The position numbers were made by a program, and so were the translations under genes. Below the pieces are notes generated by a model, which was given only the letters and a program-made list of their open reading frames with translations, did not search any database and had not been told where the DNA came from. DNA of 64,000 nt from a virus. How positions within the stretch are numbered: position 1 is the stretch's first letter; the number at the start of each line of letters is the position of its first letter. Positions 31,790 through 42,050 of the stretch are shown one piece after another. The DNA lies in the IMG/VR virus record IMGVR_UViG_3300034093_000288, positions 1-64,000 of that record; one strand, given 5' to 3'.

Positions 31790-31797
31790 CAAAGATA
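31790..31797 (-). promoter_or_regulatory. -7 box TATCTTTG abutting the giant gene start
   Basis: The minus strand reads TATCTTTG only 4 bases before ATG 31785, so a promoter here would give a leaderless or nearly leaderless mRNA. A chance match is possible. Confidence 0.4.
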
Positions 31798-31813
31798 CAG
31801 ATTTTATAGCATA

Positions 31814-33352
31814 TTAGTCTAATTCACCACCTTTTGAATACACGCTTCTTGTTTTATCTTTAGCTGTATATCCTGCTCCTTTGAGATATCTACCCTGATT
31901 TAGTTTGCTCCAATCATCTTTACCTTCGTTGTATAGTTTTGTTGGAACTACTTCAGATTCGTCTACTCCTTTTACATAAGCAGCAAGTTGGTCAGCAGAA
32001 TAAATCCTCTTGGCTTTTCTTTTTCCATCTGAGCCAAGAACGTAATCTCCAAGCTCATCTAGTTCATAAACCAAGATGCTATTTTGCTTTCCGTTTTTAC
32101 CTTCTTGGAACACATACTTAGCCTTCTTGGTGTTTAAGTTTTTAAGGTTACCTGTTCTTAACGCGTTGTTAGAGTTCTCATATATGGTGATACCCAATTG
32201 ATTTTTAGGCTTTGGCTTATATCCATCGCCGCCGCCGCCGCCGCCGTAATTAGGCTCAGGCTCATTGTACGTGTCAAGTTCCTCCTTAGTGTCAAGTTTC
32301 ATAATGACCTTATCGCGCATCTGCTCCTTGTATACCTGAAACTGTTTTTTACCCATCTCTGTAGATAGGTCAGGATAGCTACGTCCCATCTCATCAACCT
32401 TTAGTAATATCACATCACTTGATGTCTGAGCTTTAGGATCACGAGTAAATGTATACGCCTTTCCCGTAAGCGGGTCTACCCTTACGTCATTTGTAAGGAA
32501 TGATGATACGTTAAGTGGGTTTGATGCAGCAGCTTCAATCTGTTGATTTACTACGCTCTCAAACAAATCAGCCACCTTAGCATCTGCATCGTTTAAGTCC
32601 TTTCTATATCTTGGGTCAGTAATACTTCTGATGATGCCTGCCGATGATGGTCCACCTTTTTCTCTAATCTCAGTTATGTTCGTGCCTAACGCAGCAGCAA
32701 TATCAGTAGTAGTCTTTTCTGAATCAAAGTAGTTGTACTCATTTTTGAGTCTACTTCTTGCATCGTTGATAGTGATGAACTCATCACCCATGGTGACAAC
32801 TTCCTTTCCATCTACCGTTTCTCTTTTAATCTTAGCAAGATTAATAAGACCTGACGTAGGGTCAATGTAATACTGAGTATTATTAAGATTTCCAAACTCA
32901 CCCATCTCAGCCTTTTCAAACTGCTCAAGCATCTGAGATTTTGTTGCAGGGTCAGCTGACTCAGCTCTTTCTTTCATTCTTTTGAACTCAGCGTGGTATT
33001 CTTTATTAAGTTCTAACGCACCATCAATACCTGTATTGGCATTGTTAATTCCTTCAGTAAGCTGCTGTGTGCTTAACTGCCCTGATTTCCAAAGTCTCTG
33101 AATTGTTTGTAGATACTGAGTTACGTTGTCAGACAACTCAGCTGCTCTTTTATTTGCTAATGAACTGTCTCCCTTTTCATAGTTAGACATTTTCTTAGTG
33201 GCCTCCTGAATAGAGGTCTCCAAGGCAATCTGTTTTGTCTTTCTTATAGCGGCCTCATCAGTTAAGGCCTTGGATAAGTCTTTGCCAATGGTAGCCCAAT
33301 CAATCTGATTCTCAGCCGTTCTCTCAGCGTATCCGTAGTAAGTATCTGCCAT
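31814..33352 (-). CDS. Ejection/internal virion protein (512 aa)
   Basis: Mostly helical and charged, starting MADTYYGYAERTAENQIDWA, with long helices over residues 30-140, a Gly-run linker (YGGGGGG near 377) and a basic C-terminal part. Second of three genes behind one promoter-like box at 34287-34280, between a 301-residue Ala-rich protein and the giant protein. This is the place and character of a gp15-like DNA-ejection protein. No enzymatic motif seen. Confidence 0.6.
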   Translation of the reverse strand: MADTYYGYAERTAENQIDWATIGKDLSKALTDEAAIRKTKQIALETSIQEATKKMSNYEKGDSSLANKRAAELSDNVTQYLQTIQRLWKSGQLSTQQLTEGINNANTGIDGALELNKEYHAEFKRMKERAESADPATKSQMLEQFEKAEMGEFGNLNNTQYYIDPTSGLINLAKIKRETVDGKEVVTMGDEFITINDARSRLKNEYNYFDSEKTTTDIAAALGTNITEIREKGGPSSAGIIRSITDPRYRKDLNDADAKVADLFESVVNQQIEAAASNPLNVSSFLTNDVRVDPLTGKAYTFTRDPKAQTSSDVILLKVDEMGRSYPDLSTEMGKKQFQVYKEQMRDKVIMKLDTKEELDTYNEPEPNYGGGGGGDGYKPKPKNQLGITIYENSNNALRTGNLKNLNTKKAKYVFQEGKNGKQNSILVYELDELGDYVLGSDGKRKAKRIYSADQLAAYVKGVDESEVVPTKLYNEGKDDWSKLNQGRYLKGAGYTAKDKTRSVYSKGGELD

Positions 33353-33357
33353 CGATA

Positions 33358-34263
33358 TTAATTAAATGGTGTTAAATCAATGCCCTTATTAGTTGACTGC
33401 ATACCAAATGAGTTAAATCCTAGCTTTTTGATATCTCTTAAGTCAGCCTCATCTAATCCCTCCATCCAAGTTTGAAACATAAGCGGAGAGAGTACTTTCA
33501 TCTCCTTACCCGTGCCCGGGTCTGTTGTTGTTTGGTAGATAGGTAAGCCTTGAATATCCGCATCTGACATACCCATATTCTTTAGAACAGCGCTTTCAAA
33601 CCCTAATGGTTTACCTTCTGCATCGAGTAGGTCACTTCTTAAACCACCTTGCTGCAATGCATTTGCATAAGACTCTTGTAGATTCCCTACTCTTCTTGCA
33701 TTAACGTTTTTAATTACGTCAGGACCCATTTTAGATGCCTGACCTAGCATACCTGCTGCTGACTCAACAGCTCCTCCAAATGACTTCATCATTGCTGTCT
33801 CAGCATCAGCAGCTGCCTTAGCAGCGCCCTCAGCCTCCTGTAAGTTAAGTGATGCCATGTACTGCATATTCTCCTGCTCCTGTGCAGCTGACTTAAGGTC
33901 TAATGCGTACTGCTCCTCACTCATAGCAGCTCTGTTCTGAGCCTCTTGATTCATAACAGCCATCTGAATACCACCTGCTGCAGCGGCTGCTCCACGAGGA
34001 GAACCTTCTCTTGCAGCTTGAAGAGCTAATGCTCCCTGCTGAAGAGTTAAATCACGTGCCAACTTGAATGGTTCTTTTGCAATTCCCATCTTGTCGTACA
34101 CGTTTACTTGAAGAAAGTTCTTAGCTTCCTTTAATGCTTGCGATGCCTTGGCCTCAGCCTCAAGCATTCTGCTTCTATTTTTTAAGCCCTGCATGGTTCC
34201 CGCAACGACTGATACGCCCTGCGAAACTAACCCTGCTGCTGCTAATGCTGTTGAAAATAACAT
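33358..34263 (-). CDS. Ejection/internal virion protein, Ala/Gln-rich (301 aa)
   Basis: MLFSTALAAAGLVSQGVSVV begins a hydrophobic Ala/Val segment (residues 5-23), followed by long Ala/Glu/Gln/Met-rich helices (SQALKEAKNFLQ, RAAMSEEQYALDLKSAAQEQ). This resembles T7 gp14-like inner core proteins that enter the host envelope. Own promoter box at 34287-34280. Confidence 0.6.
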   Translation of the reverse strand: MLFSTALAAAGLVSQGVSVVAGTMQGLKNRSRMLEAEAKASQALKEAKNFLQVNVYDKMGIAKEPFKLARDLTLQQGALALQAAREGSPRGAAAAAGGIQMAVMNQEAQNRAAMSEEQYALDLKSAAQEQENMQYMASLNLQEAEGAAKAAADAETAMMKSFGGAVESAAGMLGQASKMGPDVIKNVNARRVGNLQESYANALQQGGLRSDLLDAEGKPLGFESAVLKNMGMSDADIQGLPIYQTTTDPGTGKEMKVLSPLMFQTWMEGLDEADLRDIKKLGFNSFGMQSTNKGIDLTPFN

Positions 34264-34279
34264 AGTATATGTTTAACTA

Positions 34280-34287
34280 CAAAGATA
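34280..34287 (-). promoter_or_regulatory. Bacteroidota-type -7 box TATCTTTG
   Basis: The minus strand reads TATCTTTG, 16 bases before ATG 34263, between the tail and ejection genes. Confidence 0.6.
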
Positions 34288-34294
34288 TTAAAAA

Positions 34295-35131
34295 TTAGGG
34301 AAAACTCTTCATTACCTCAGATTCTACTGCAAATAGCTCAACCTTCGATGTCCTATCGTTCTCTAAGGTAAATACGCAGTAGTGCCCAAGTACGCCGTGT
34401 GACTCAGCAACTGAGTTCTTGACGTACAAGAAGTAAGCGTTTTGAATAGGGGGAACTGAACCACCCGTAATAGTTGTATTCACAACAAAGTAGTTGTCGC
34501 CTGCAGGGTAGTTCTGAACAATGTCAGTTATCACACCACATAGCACAGGCGTGCCGTAACTTGGAGGAAGTGCGTAGTATAGGTAGTCGCCAATGCTTGC
34601 AATAGACCCAATCTGAATCAGTGGGTTTATAGAGAAATTAACCTCAGTTGCAGCGGCAACGCCCGTAACGGTTTGGCTTCTACCAACTCCGTTAAGTGAA
34701 CGTAGAGCGTACTCATCAGTTCCCGCAGGAACATCTCCTGAGTTACGAATAAACGCAAAGTAAACCTGCTCCTTCTTTTGAAACCAATCCTTTTCAATGT
34801 AACCACTATTCTGAATGTCCGTCTCAATTGGAAAAGCCTCCCAAGCGTCGTCACCCTGAAGAGCTAATGTCTTGAATAGCTTATTCTCAAGAGGGGCATC
34901 ATTAAACACACTTGTCACTCTAGATGGCGTAAACGATCCGTTAGGATTACCCAACTGAAGCCACCAATCGTAGTAGAACGTATTTCTATTGGCATTCACA
35001 TTGTGGCGGTAAAGATTACCGCCCTTGAATGTGTAGAAGTAGTTATTCATCCCAATCATCCAATCGGGTAGGTACGAGTAAAAGGATGGCCATCCCTTTG
35101 CGTCGTCGCTATATGTTAGTGTATATTCCAT
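34295..35131 (-). CDS. Tail stabilisation-associated structural protein (278 aa)
   Basis: Start chosen at ATG 35131 (MEYTLTYSDDAKGWPSFYSY), one base after the upstream stop; longer frames overlap the previous gene. The phrase PDWMIGMNNYFYTFKGGNLY then RHNVNANRNTFY is typical, from memory, of tail proteins next to the stabilisation protein in Bacteroidota phages. It is followed by beta-rich segments. Probably a tail tip or hub component. Confidence 0.65.
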   Translation of the reverse strand: MEYTLTYSDDAKGWPSFYSYLPDWMIGMNNYFYTFKGGNLYRHNVNANRNTFYYDWWLQLGNPNGSFTPSRVTSVFNDAPLENKLFKTLALQGDDAWEAFPIETDIQNSGYIEKDWFQKKEQVYFAFIRNSGDVPAGTDEYALRSLNGVGRSQTVTGVAAATEVNFSINPLIQIGSIASIGDYLYYALPPSYGTPVLCGVITDIVQNYPAGDNYFVVNTTITGGSVPPIQNAYFLYVKNSVAESHGVLGHYCVFTLENDRTSKVELFAVESEVMKSFP

Positions 35132-35132
35132 A

Positions 35133-36446
35133 TTATGAATTGCAGTTACAATCAAAAAGCTCAACTAGTACTCCTCCTGGATTTCCATTAACTGTAATAC
35201 TTTCTGAGCGAGCGCATATATACTCAGTAGTATTTGCGACTATTGTAAAGGTAGTAAATACACCCTCACAATTTATGTAAGCACCTTGTTGAGGTGATGA
35301 AGTCATGTTGTTTACCAAGTAGAACACGCAAATATCTGAGCAAGATTCTGATGCAGATATTGCATCAACTGTTAGAACAGGTGTATCATTGGTTTGGCCT
35401 ACAACAGTAAACGTACATCCCGTATAAGATAGATCAGAAACAGTAACTAAATCGCCTATGGCCAATGCTATAGATGATTCTGCAACAAAGTCATCTTGTG
35501 CACCACATCTTCTAATGATATAGTTTTGCCAATTACAGTTGCCCATCTGAACAATGACTCCGTTTGACACTAAAAACCATTCATACCCTGATGGTAAAGA
35601 TGATGGTGAATAGTAGTATCCGTCACCTACAATTGCCTCTCCGTTAGCGTCTAAGAAAATCCAATCGAATAATCCAAGTGTAGTCCCATTTCCATTAACA
35701 GGTGCGTTATAGTAGATAAGGTTATCCTCGTAATTACAAACAAGTTCATTTGTAGGAGCAACCTGACTTGTGTATATTGGGAATAGCGTTGTAGGGCAAA
35801 TCACCTGTAACCCAAAATTAGCACCGCATGGCCCTTCAACAGTTATATCCAATGACGATGGATTAAGTGATACCTTTGGTATAACCATTACGCAATTACC
35901 AGGTGGGTTAACTGTTAAGTTTAATTGAGATGGAATAGCGCTAACACCTGATGTAGTTCCGTTATACACGTATTCATTTGATACATTATTCCAAACATAA
36001 TTACTAACAATAACACCTGTGGTTGTGATTCCACAGTCATTGTTTTGGTCACCCATGTACACAGGAAGACCAGCTGGCGCTGTCATGTGACCATAAATAG
36101 GTGAGCTAAAGGTATTATATGTAATACCATCATACACAGCCTTAAATCCATTAGGGTAGAAGGCTGCGTTGAACTTTATAATTACAGCACCCGTATCTCC
36201 CGGGTCATTTCCCAAATCAATTGTTGATAGGTAAACTCCCGGTGTGTTTTTACTCTCACTTAAATTAGTTCCGCAATCTTCACCACACGATGGACAGAAT
36301 TTTGCAGGACCAAGAACGCATCCCGTTTGAATGCGCGTAATGTTACCATCTGAGTAAACGCCATTAGCAGCACATATAGTTAGTGCTGCGTTAGTGTATA
36401 CCCCTGTGGCTAATGCTAATGATGGTGCATCTAAGTAGTATGGCAT
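35133..36446 (-). CDS. Cys-rich tail surface protein (437 aa)
   Basis: Beta-rich and Asn/Thr/Gly-rich, with Cys clusters (FCPSCGEDCG near 50-60, CNCNS at the end). The last 45 residues (INCEGVFTTFTIVANTTEYI, then ESITVNGNPGGVLVELF, CNC) resemble the C-terminus of the 1553-residue protein encoded just upstream. It probably sits on the tail surface; receptor binding is a guess. Confidence 0.6.
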   Translation of the reverse strand: MPYYLDAPSLALATGVYTNAALTICAANGVYSDGNITRIQTGCVLGPAKFCPSCGEDCGTNLSESKNTPGVYLSTIDLGNDPGDTGAVIIKFNAAFYPNGFKAVYDGITYNTFSSPIYGHMTAPAGLPVYMGDQNNDCGITTTGVIVSNYVWNNVSNEYVYNGTTSGVSAIPSQLNLTVNPPGNCVMVIPKVSLNPSSLDITVEGPCGANFGLQVICPTTLFPIYTSQVAPTNELVCNYEDNLIYYNAPVNGNGTTLGLFDWIFLDANGEAIVGDGYYYSPSSLPSGYEWFLVSNGVIVQMGNCNWQNYIIRRCGAQDDFVAESSIALAIGDLVTVSDLSYTGCTFTVVGQTNDTPVLTVDAISASESCSDICVFYLVNNMTSSPQQGAYINCEGVFTTFTIVANTTEYICARSESITVNGNPGGVLVELFDCNCNS

Positions 36447-36457
36447 ATTAATTAATT

Positions 36458-39400
36458 TTAGTCTCTACATCCGCATTCCTGCGATACTGTTATGATTACT
36501 CCTCCTGATATTACTAATGGGGCTACTGATGAAAGTCCACATATTAATCTAGTCGTCCCCTGAGCTATTACTACTGTTTGAACTACTCCATTACAATCAG
36601 TGTATCTAACTGATGATGAACCAACTCCGACATTTTGTAATGACCACTCACGACATGGGTCTGTACATGGGTCGCATTCGCAGCATACATAGTCAACATC
36701 AAGTGGGTCAGCTGACCAACATAAGTTAGTTTCCTGAGTATCTCTTAAGTCCCAAACAAGATACAAGTAGTTTCCTAATGTTCCTGCAGGTACATCTGAA
36801 TAGTAGTAAGTACCACTTCCTAACGTAGTTCCAACAGATGCAGCTGTTATCAAAGCATTGATTCCAACTGTATTATTATTGTACACGGTGTTAGTGCGTA
36901 GGTATCTAAATTTATTTTGAGCAACGTTAAAATCAAAGTTAGCTAGTGCAAACTTATTTGATGCCATTCTAACAGTGCTACCGTTAGTTGGTATATTTGC
37001 AGCTCCTTGTAATCCTGATACACTGCTAAATCTTGATGCAATTGGATTTGTACCTGAAGCAAACGAAACTAATGAGCTCTGTAGTGAACCCGTGTACATA
37101 CCTGCTGTGTATCTCCACTGAGAGTAAATAGTCTGGCCAGCATCAGCATTTGATGTAAGCACAACCTCAACGATAGTAAGTCTATTGGCGATAGGACAAT
37201 TTACTGTAATCTCAATTACCACAGCTCCCGTAGTCTCAACAACTACATCTATTACATCAAATAAGTTGCTGTCTTTGTCAACATTTAAGGTTCCACTAAA
37301 TGTAGTTAATCCTGTAGTATACGGAGTTCCGTTGTAGTTAGCTATAATTTCAAACTCTACACCCGGCTCAATTGAAGTAACGTTGTACTCAATCTCTACA
37401 TCACCTAACAAGTCTCCTACGTTTACGCAGTACTCAAATCCTGTCTTGCTCTCTGTAAACACAAACTCTTGAGTGATGCCACAAGACAAGCACTCTGTTA
37501 CAGTTGGTATTGAGATATCGTTTGAGCTTAGCACGTATTCTTTTGAGTAAGGGTCGTAAGCACCAAGTTTTTGAGTGGTAAAGTTATTATTGAATAGGTC
37601 ACGAAACCAAGTCCCCATACCCGTGTCAGAGATAACCTGTAGCTGACTCATTCCTGTCTCGCTATCCTTTAAGTTAAGCACAGCACCACGCTTTACATCT
37701 GTAAAGTATCTATCCTCACCCCACTGAATGTAGCTCTCAGGGTTAAATGAAATACCGTACTTCTCTACACGCGCTATCTGTGTTCCCAATACCTCAGGGA
37801 CTGATGTAAGTGCGCCACCTGCACCTGCATCTGATAATAAGTTCTTTTCGGTTAGCACGTATGAAATCTTATCCTCTTGTAGAACAAGTATATCAGTCTG
37901 ACGTGGGTCCATAATAAAGATAGGACCAAATGAGCGCTCTAACGGCTTATAGTTGAATAGGCCTAGGTTGAACTCATTGAGTTTATTTACGTTGCTCTCG
38001 TTGTTGTACACACCGCTGTACGTGATGTCAGCGTAACGTCTAATAGACTTATAGTCTTCAGCAAGCATAGTTGTCACACGGTTACCCAATGTGATGTATG
38101 ATCCTGTAATTGAGTCACGAATCTTATAGCTCTCAACACCATTGCCAAATGCGTAGCAATTGAAGAATCCTGTATTGACCACCGCAGGTGAACCTAACGT
38201 AAAGTTTTGGTTCATGATATTACCTTGATGCTCTCCCAATGTATTGATATCAAAAGATAGGTTGTTCTCAAAGAAAACATCAGGTAGTGAATTTGCAGGT
38301 TCTGTTTCAAAAACAAATAGTGAGTCTGCGCGGTATACTTCTATATTTGCCTCTACCCAAGATGGCTTATTACCACATTCATTTGTTCCGGCAACTAATA
38401 GAGATAATTTATTATTTGATAAGTTTCTGTAAAATCTATAATAATTTTCACAAGTAGATGGATAAACAAGGCAGTCTGTATTTGTAATACTAGATAAAAA
38501 CACATTCTGAATAGGACAGTTTGTGCTTGGATTATTATCAGGACCTACCCAAGAATCTCCATCATTTAATATATTAGCTACATCATCTCCAATCCACCAA
38601 TCATACATATTATTATAATTGCTTTGGGATACTAATGTTTTTTCTAATTTATAAAGTCTTGCCTCGCAGTTTGTAGCAGTTTGACCTTGTACTCCTCTAA
38701 AAAAATTAAAATATAACTTTATGACTGTGCCCTGAGGAACATCGTAATCTATATATAAACCTGGGTTTGAAGGGTCTTCAATATTCATCCCATAAGATAT
38801 CACAGGATATCCTAATAAACATCCCGGCAATTGAGTTGATGCAGATTTTAACCCCTCAGTTATAAAATTATTTTCAGAAAAAACAGCGCTAAAGTCATTA
38901 GGCTTAATCTTCATGTAAACACCTCCAGGTACAGGAATATCTGCAGATGGAGTAGATGGACTTGGAATTATTAAAAAGTTATCAGGCTCAGATTGCTTAT
39001 CCAATACAGTTGCGTATACACAATTATTTACAGGACCTGATGAATCACTTTTTACAATAAGTCTGTCACCAACCTCTACCTTTCTTGAGTTCTCACCCTC
39101 TAGCAAGAAGTATGCATTTTTAGTCTCAGGGTCAACAAAGAAAATATTGCTATAAATGGTCTCATAGTTTTCTCTGTTCGGTTTTATTACGAACTTATAC
39201 TTTGTAGCCCAATACGGTGCAACCTGTGATGAAGGTATAGTTACAATGATGCTATTCTTAGTGTCAGAGTTTGAACATGGTATATGCTCTGTATTATTTT
39301 GACTAACCAATGCAGTTGTAGAACGACCAAACTCATCCATGTAAACAATGCCAATCTCGTAATCACGGTTGCTATGTAAGCTTTGATTTTGAGAGATTTT

Positions 39401-41119
39401 CTGAAATGAGCAATCAGCAGATACAACCTTCATGTACTCATATGCTGAGTACGTAGGAGATATGGTGCTGTCAACGTAAACCACTGCTGGGAACTGAAAT
39501 GATATTACATTTCCGACAGATGTAGCAGATACCAATAAGTTGGCAGTATTAATACCACTCGTGTACTTTGTGTATGTATCTAAGTTCTGATTCATTGCGC
39601 AGTTATACGCATCTGACAACGTAGTACCTAAACAAGCGTTAGGCAGTGTCTGAATGTTAGAAGCATTACCTACAGCCTCAATAAATGACGGGTCTGATAC
39701 CATATCAAATACAGAAACAAATGTGCTAGGTAGATAGTATGTAAAAGATATGTCTACATTGCTATTTGTTTGAACAGGATAAGGTGTGCTTCCTGTAAAT
39801 GCTGAGTGCGTTAAGTTAAAGTCTATGTTTATAACAGAGCCCTCTGTTAGGGCAACGCCTGCTAGGTCAACATTAAGTACCGCATCAGTTATTGAAACAG
39901 CTCCATTTATGCTGTAGCTACCTGATGACTTTGTATTATCTAGGTCTGAAACACCAATATCTTCACTTAATAAGTTAGTATAGTATTCAAATTTTACAGG
40001 CTGTCCGAACTTATCAAGTAAGTTGTAACCCTCCAAATAGTTACCGTACATTAGACGGTTTCCCATAATTGTCTGAGCCTTTGCCAATAGTGGCACGTTG
40101 TCGTACAATCTTAGTATCTCGTAGTCAGGAAGAACAGTAAATATCTTGCTGTTTGTAAAGTTATAGGTGTAGTCTGTGTTGTCTGAAAGACCAAGTTGGT
40201 TCTTATCCAATTTCTCAATAACCTTAATGATGTTATTGTCCATATCCTTAAATATAAGGTCAATGCCAACAACCAACGGCCCACCTGCATTATAGGTAAC
40301 ATCAACAGAGTTAAACTCGTTAATCATACCATTATTAAGATAGCTGTCGTTACTAAAGCTGAAGTCCTGCGGAATAAACGCAGGCTCACTAAATTGAGAT
40401 ATAGCAGAATACTGATTGTTTGCGTACCTGTATCGATATGCAAAACAAATAAAGTTTTCAGTTAAAAAGTTTTCTTCTCCCGGAACATTTGTAAGCTGAA
40501 TCTCAGGAGAGCTCATAGGCGGCTTCTTAATGACCTGAAGACGTTCCTTTAAAATTTCAGGGAAAGATGCCGCTAAAGATGGTATATAATAGTCAATGTT
40601 ACCTGATGATGGATTAGGTAAGTTCTCTTTGACATTAATCATTCTTGGAGGATTATAATCATCCGTCCAACTTAACAAGTCATCAATTTTGTTTACTCCT
40701 GTAATTACGTACTCAGGATTAAAGTTTAGGGTAGTGTTTACACCACCTCCGTCGTCAATACTGATAACGTGATACGTTAGTATGCCTGTTAGTATATTAA
40801 ATGAAACGATGAGGTCAAGCTTACCTGTAGCTCCTACAGTAAAACTTGGATCATGCACAAACCAATAAAGAGTCTCAACTGATCCATCCTCAAATGCGCC
40901 AATAGTTCTCGCATCGGTACTAAGTGGAGTTCCGTCTATATAGATTAATGAGGTAAACTTTAAGTTACCCTTAGTGTTCTCAATAGCACCGATACTCTTC
41001 TCCTCAGTAGAACCCATGCGCACATTAAGTGCGTCAATATACTGACCATCGGGAACAAGTCGCTCATCGACGACCTTGTTCATTTTACCTGCATTAAAGT
41101 TTCTTGTAAGATTCGCCAT
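36458..41119 (-). CDS. Large tail stabilisation/hub protein (1553 aa)
   Basis: The N-terminus LTRNFNAGKMNKVVDERLVP, then GQYIDALNVRMGSTEEKSIG and ENTKGN, is the hallmark of podovirus tail stabilisation (gp12/P22 gp10-like) proteins of Bacteroidota phages. The long middle is beta-rich with few charges. The C-terminus has a Cys cluster (CCECDPCTDPC) and ends in a domain closing with CGCRD, similar to that of the next gene. It probably forms the short tail tube/hub. It is part of the operon that starts at 42819. Confidence 0.8.
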   Translation of the reverse strand: MANLTRNFNAGKMNKVVDERLVPDGQYIDALNVRMGSTEEKSIGAIENTKGNLKFTSLIYIDGTPLSTDARTIGAFEDGSVETLYWFVHDPSFTVGATGKLDLIVSFNILTGILTYHVISIDDGGGVNTTLNFNPEYVITGVNKIDDLLSWTDDYNPPRMINVKENLPNPSSGNIDYYIPSLAASFPEILKERLQVIKKPPMSSPEIQLTNVPGEENFLTENFICFAYRYRYANNQYSAISQFSEPAFIPQDFSFSNDSYLNNGMINEFNSVDVTYNAGGPLVVGIDLIFKDMDNNIIKVIEKLDKNQLGLSDNTDYTYNFTNSKIFTVLPDYEILRLYDNVPLLAKAQTIMGNRLMYGNYLEGYNLLDKFGQPVKFEYYTNLLSEDIGVSDLDNTKSSGSYSINGAVSITDAVLNVDLAGVALTEGSVINIDFNLTHSAFTGSTPYPVQTNSNVDISFTYYLPSTFVSVFDMVSDPSFIEAVGNASNIQTLPNACLGTTLSDAYNCAMNQNLDTYTKYTSGINTANLLVSATSVGNVISFQFPAVVYVDSTISPTYSAYEYMKVVSADCSFQKISQNQSLHSNRDYEIGIVYMDEFGRSTTALVSQNNTEHIPCSNSDTKNSIIVTIPSSQVAPYWATKYKFVIKPNRENYETIYSNIFFVDPETKNAYFLLEGENSRKVEVGDRLIVKSDSSGPVNNCVYATVLDKQSEPDNFLIIPSPSTPSADIPVPGGVYMKIKPNDFSAVFSENNFITEGLKSASTQLPGCLLGYPVISYGMNIEDPSNPGLYIDYDVPQGTVIKLYFNFFRGVQGQTATNCEARLYKLEKTLVSQSNYNNMYDWWIGDDVANILNDGDSWVGPDNNPSTNCPIQNVFLSSITNTDCLVYPSTCENYYRFYRNLSNNKLSLLVAGTNECGNKPSWVEANIEVYRADSLFVFETEPANSLPDVFFENNLSFDINTLGEHQGNIMNQNFTLGSPAVVNTGFFNCYAFGNGVESYKIRDSITGSYITLGNRVTTMLAEDYKSIRRYADITYSGVYNNESNVNKLNEFNLGLFNYKPLERSFGPIFIMDPRQTDILVLQEDKISYVLTEKNLLSDAGAGGALTSVPEVLGTQIARVEKYGISFNPESYIQWGEDRYFTDVKRGAVLNLKDSETGMSQLQVISDTGMGTWFRDLFNNNFTTQKLGAYDPYSKEYVLSSNDISIPTVTECLSCGITQEFVFTESKTGFEYCVNVGDLLGDVEIEYNVTSIEPGVEFEIIANYNGTPYTTGLTTFSGTLNVDKDSNLFDVIDVVVETTGAVVIEITVNCPIANRLTIVEVVLTSNADAGQTIYSQWRYTAGMYTGSLQSSLVSFASGTNPIASRFSSVSGLQGAANIPTNGSTVRMASNKFALANFDFNVAQNKFRYLRTNTVYNNNTVGINALITAASVGTTLGSGTYYYSDVPAGTLGNYLYLVWDLRDTQETNLCWSADPLDVDYVCCECDPCTDPCREWSLQNVGVGSSSVRYTDCNGVVQTVVIAQGTTRLICGLSSVAPLVISGGVIITVSQECGCRD

Positions 41120-41120
41120 A

Positions 41121-42044
41121 TTATTTTAAAATCTTATCCATTCCACGAAGGTTCATAAGAAGTCTCCCCGGGTGTATGTTACTTATTCTAATTTTAGCAT
41201 TACGCAACAATGAAGTCTTTTCTTTTCGCGCTCTCATGATGATGTACTCCTGTACACCAAGCTTAGCGTTAAGTATTTCATACATGATGTACGCGTACAC
41301 GTACTTCTCGAATAACTTATTTACGGTTACTATGCTATCGTCACCGTTCTCCATTCCATCAGACACATACTCAAGGATACATAACTCACCTGCCATTTCA
41401 GAGGAGAAGTTAATTACACCTGATTTTTTGTCGATGTTGAATGTAGGGTTAAAGTTTGCGGTCTCTGTATTTAAACCAAAGCGAGTACCTACTCCGTAAT
41501 CAAAGTACCAATTGCCCTCGAACTCCCATCCTTCTTGCCCACTAAATTGGCTGCCCGGATTTAGGTAAATACTCTTTTTCTTTCCTGTAATTCTATCAAA
41601 GTCAATTTCAGAGTACTCAGGCTCAAGAACATTACCGTCTTGGTCAAATAAAATCTTACAGTTGTTGTCCTGTAGATATGCCTTTGATGATAGAGTCTGA
41701 ATGTTCTCGCTTAGTGGTCGTAACCATCCATCTTTATAAAGTGAGATACGTACCCAATTGACGTAGTCAGATGGTAGTACAAAGCGAAGTTGCTCACATA
41801 CGTTAAGCTCAAGCACCTTAATCTCTTTGAACGCATCGTAATTCAATTCCTGAATCGCGCGCTTTGCATGGAACATAATCTTGTAACGCTCCTCATTGTT
41901 AACCAATGAGTGATTACCGGTGTACATCAAGATAAAGTTGTTTACGATATCCTTTAGACTTACAAATTGATACGAGCCCCAATTGGCGTCCTCGGGTTGG
42001 TTACCACCATTCTCGTAGTACTGATACTGTGAAATATATGCCAT
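41121..42044 (-). CDS. Head-tail connector/tail ring protein (307 aa)
   Basis: FVSLKDIVNNFILMYTGNHS, then YKIMFHAKRAIQELNYDAFK and LRFVLPSDYVNWVRISLY are phrases common, from memory, to a head-tail joining family of Bacteroidota phages. The length and position between the capsid block and the stabilisation protein fit a tail-tube-A or connector role. One base separates it from the next gene. Confidence 0.65.
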   Translation of the reverse strand: MAYISQYQYYENGGNQPEDANWGSYQFVSLKDIVNNFILMYTGNHSLVNNEERYKIMFHAKRAIQELNYDAFKEIKVLELNVCEQLRFVLPSDYVNWVRISLYKDGWLRPLSENIQTLSSKAYLQDNNCKILFDQDGNVLEPEYSEIDFDRITGKKKSIYLNPGSQFSGQEGWEFEGNWYFDYGVGTRFGLNTETANFNPTFNIDKKSGVINFSSEMAGELCILEYVSDGMENGDDSIVTVNKLFEKYVYAYIMYEILNAKLGVQEYIIMRARKEKTSLLRNAKIRISNIHPGRLLMNLRGMDKILK

Positions 42045-42050
42045 GGTCTA

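Noticed and set aside
34295-35164. Longer start at 35164 for the tail protein
   Set aside because: It overlaps the upstream gene by 32 bases; ATG 35131 begins one base after the upstream stop and matches the tight gene packing.
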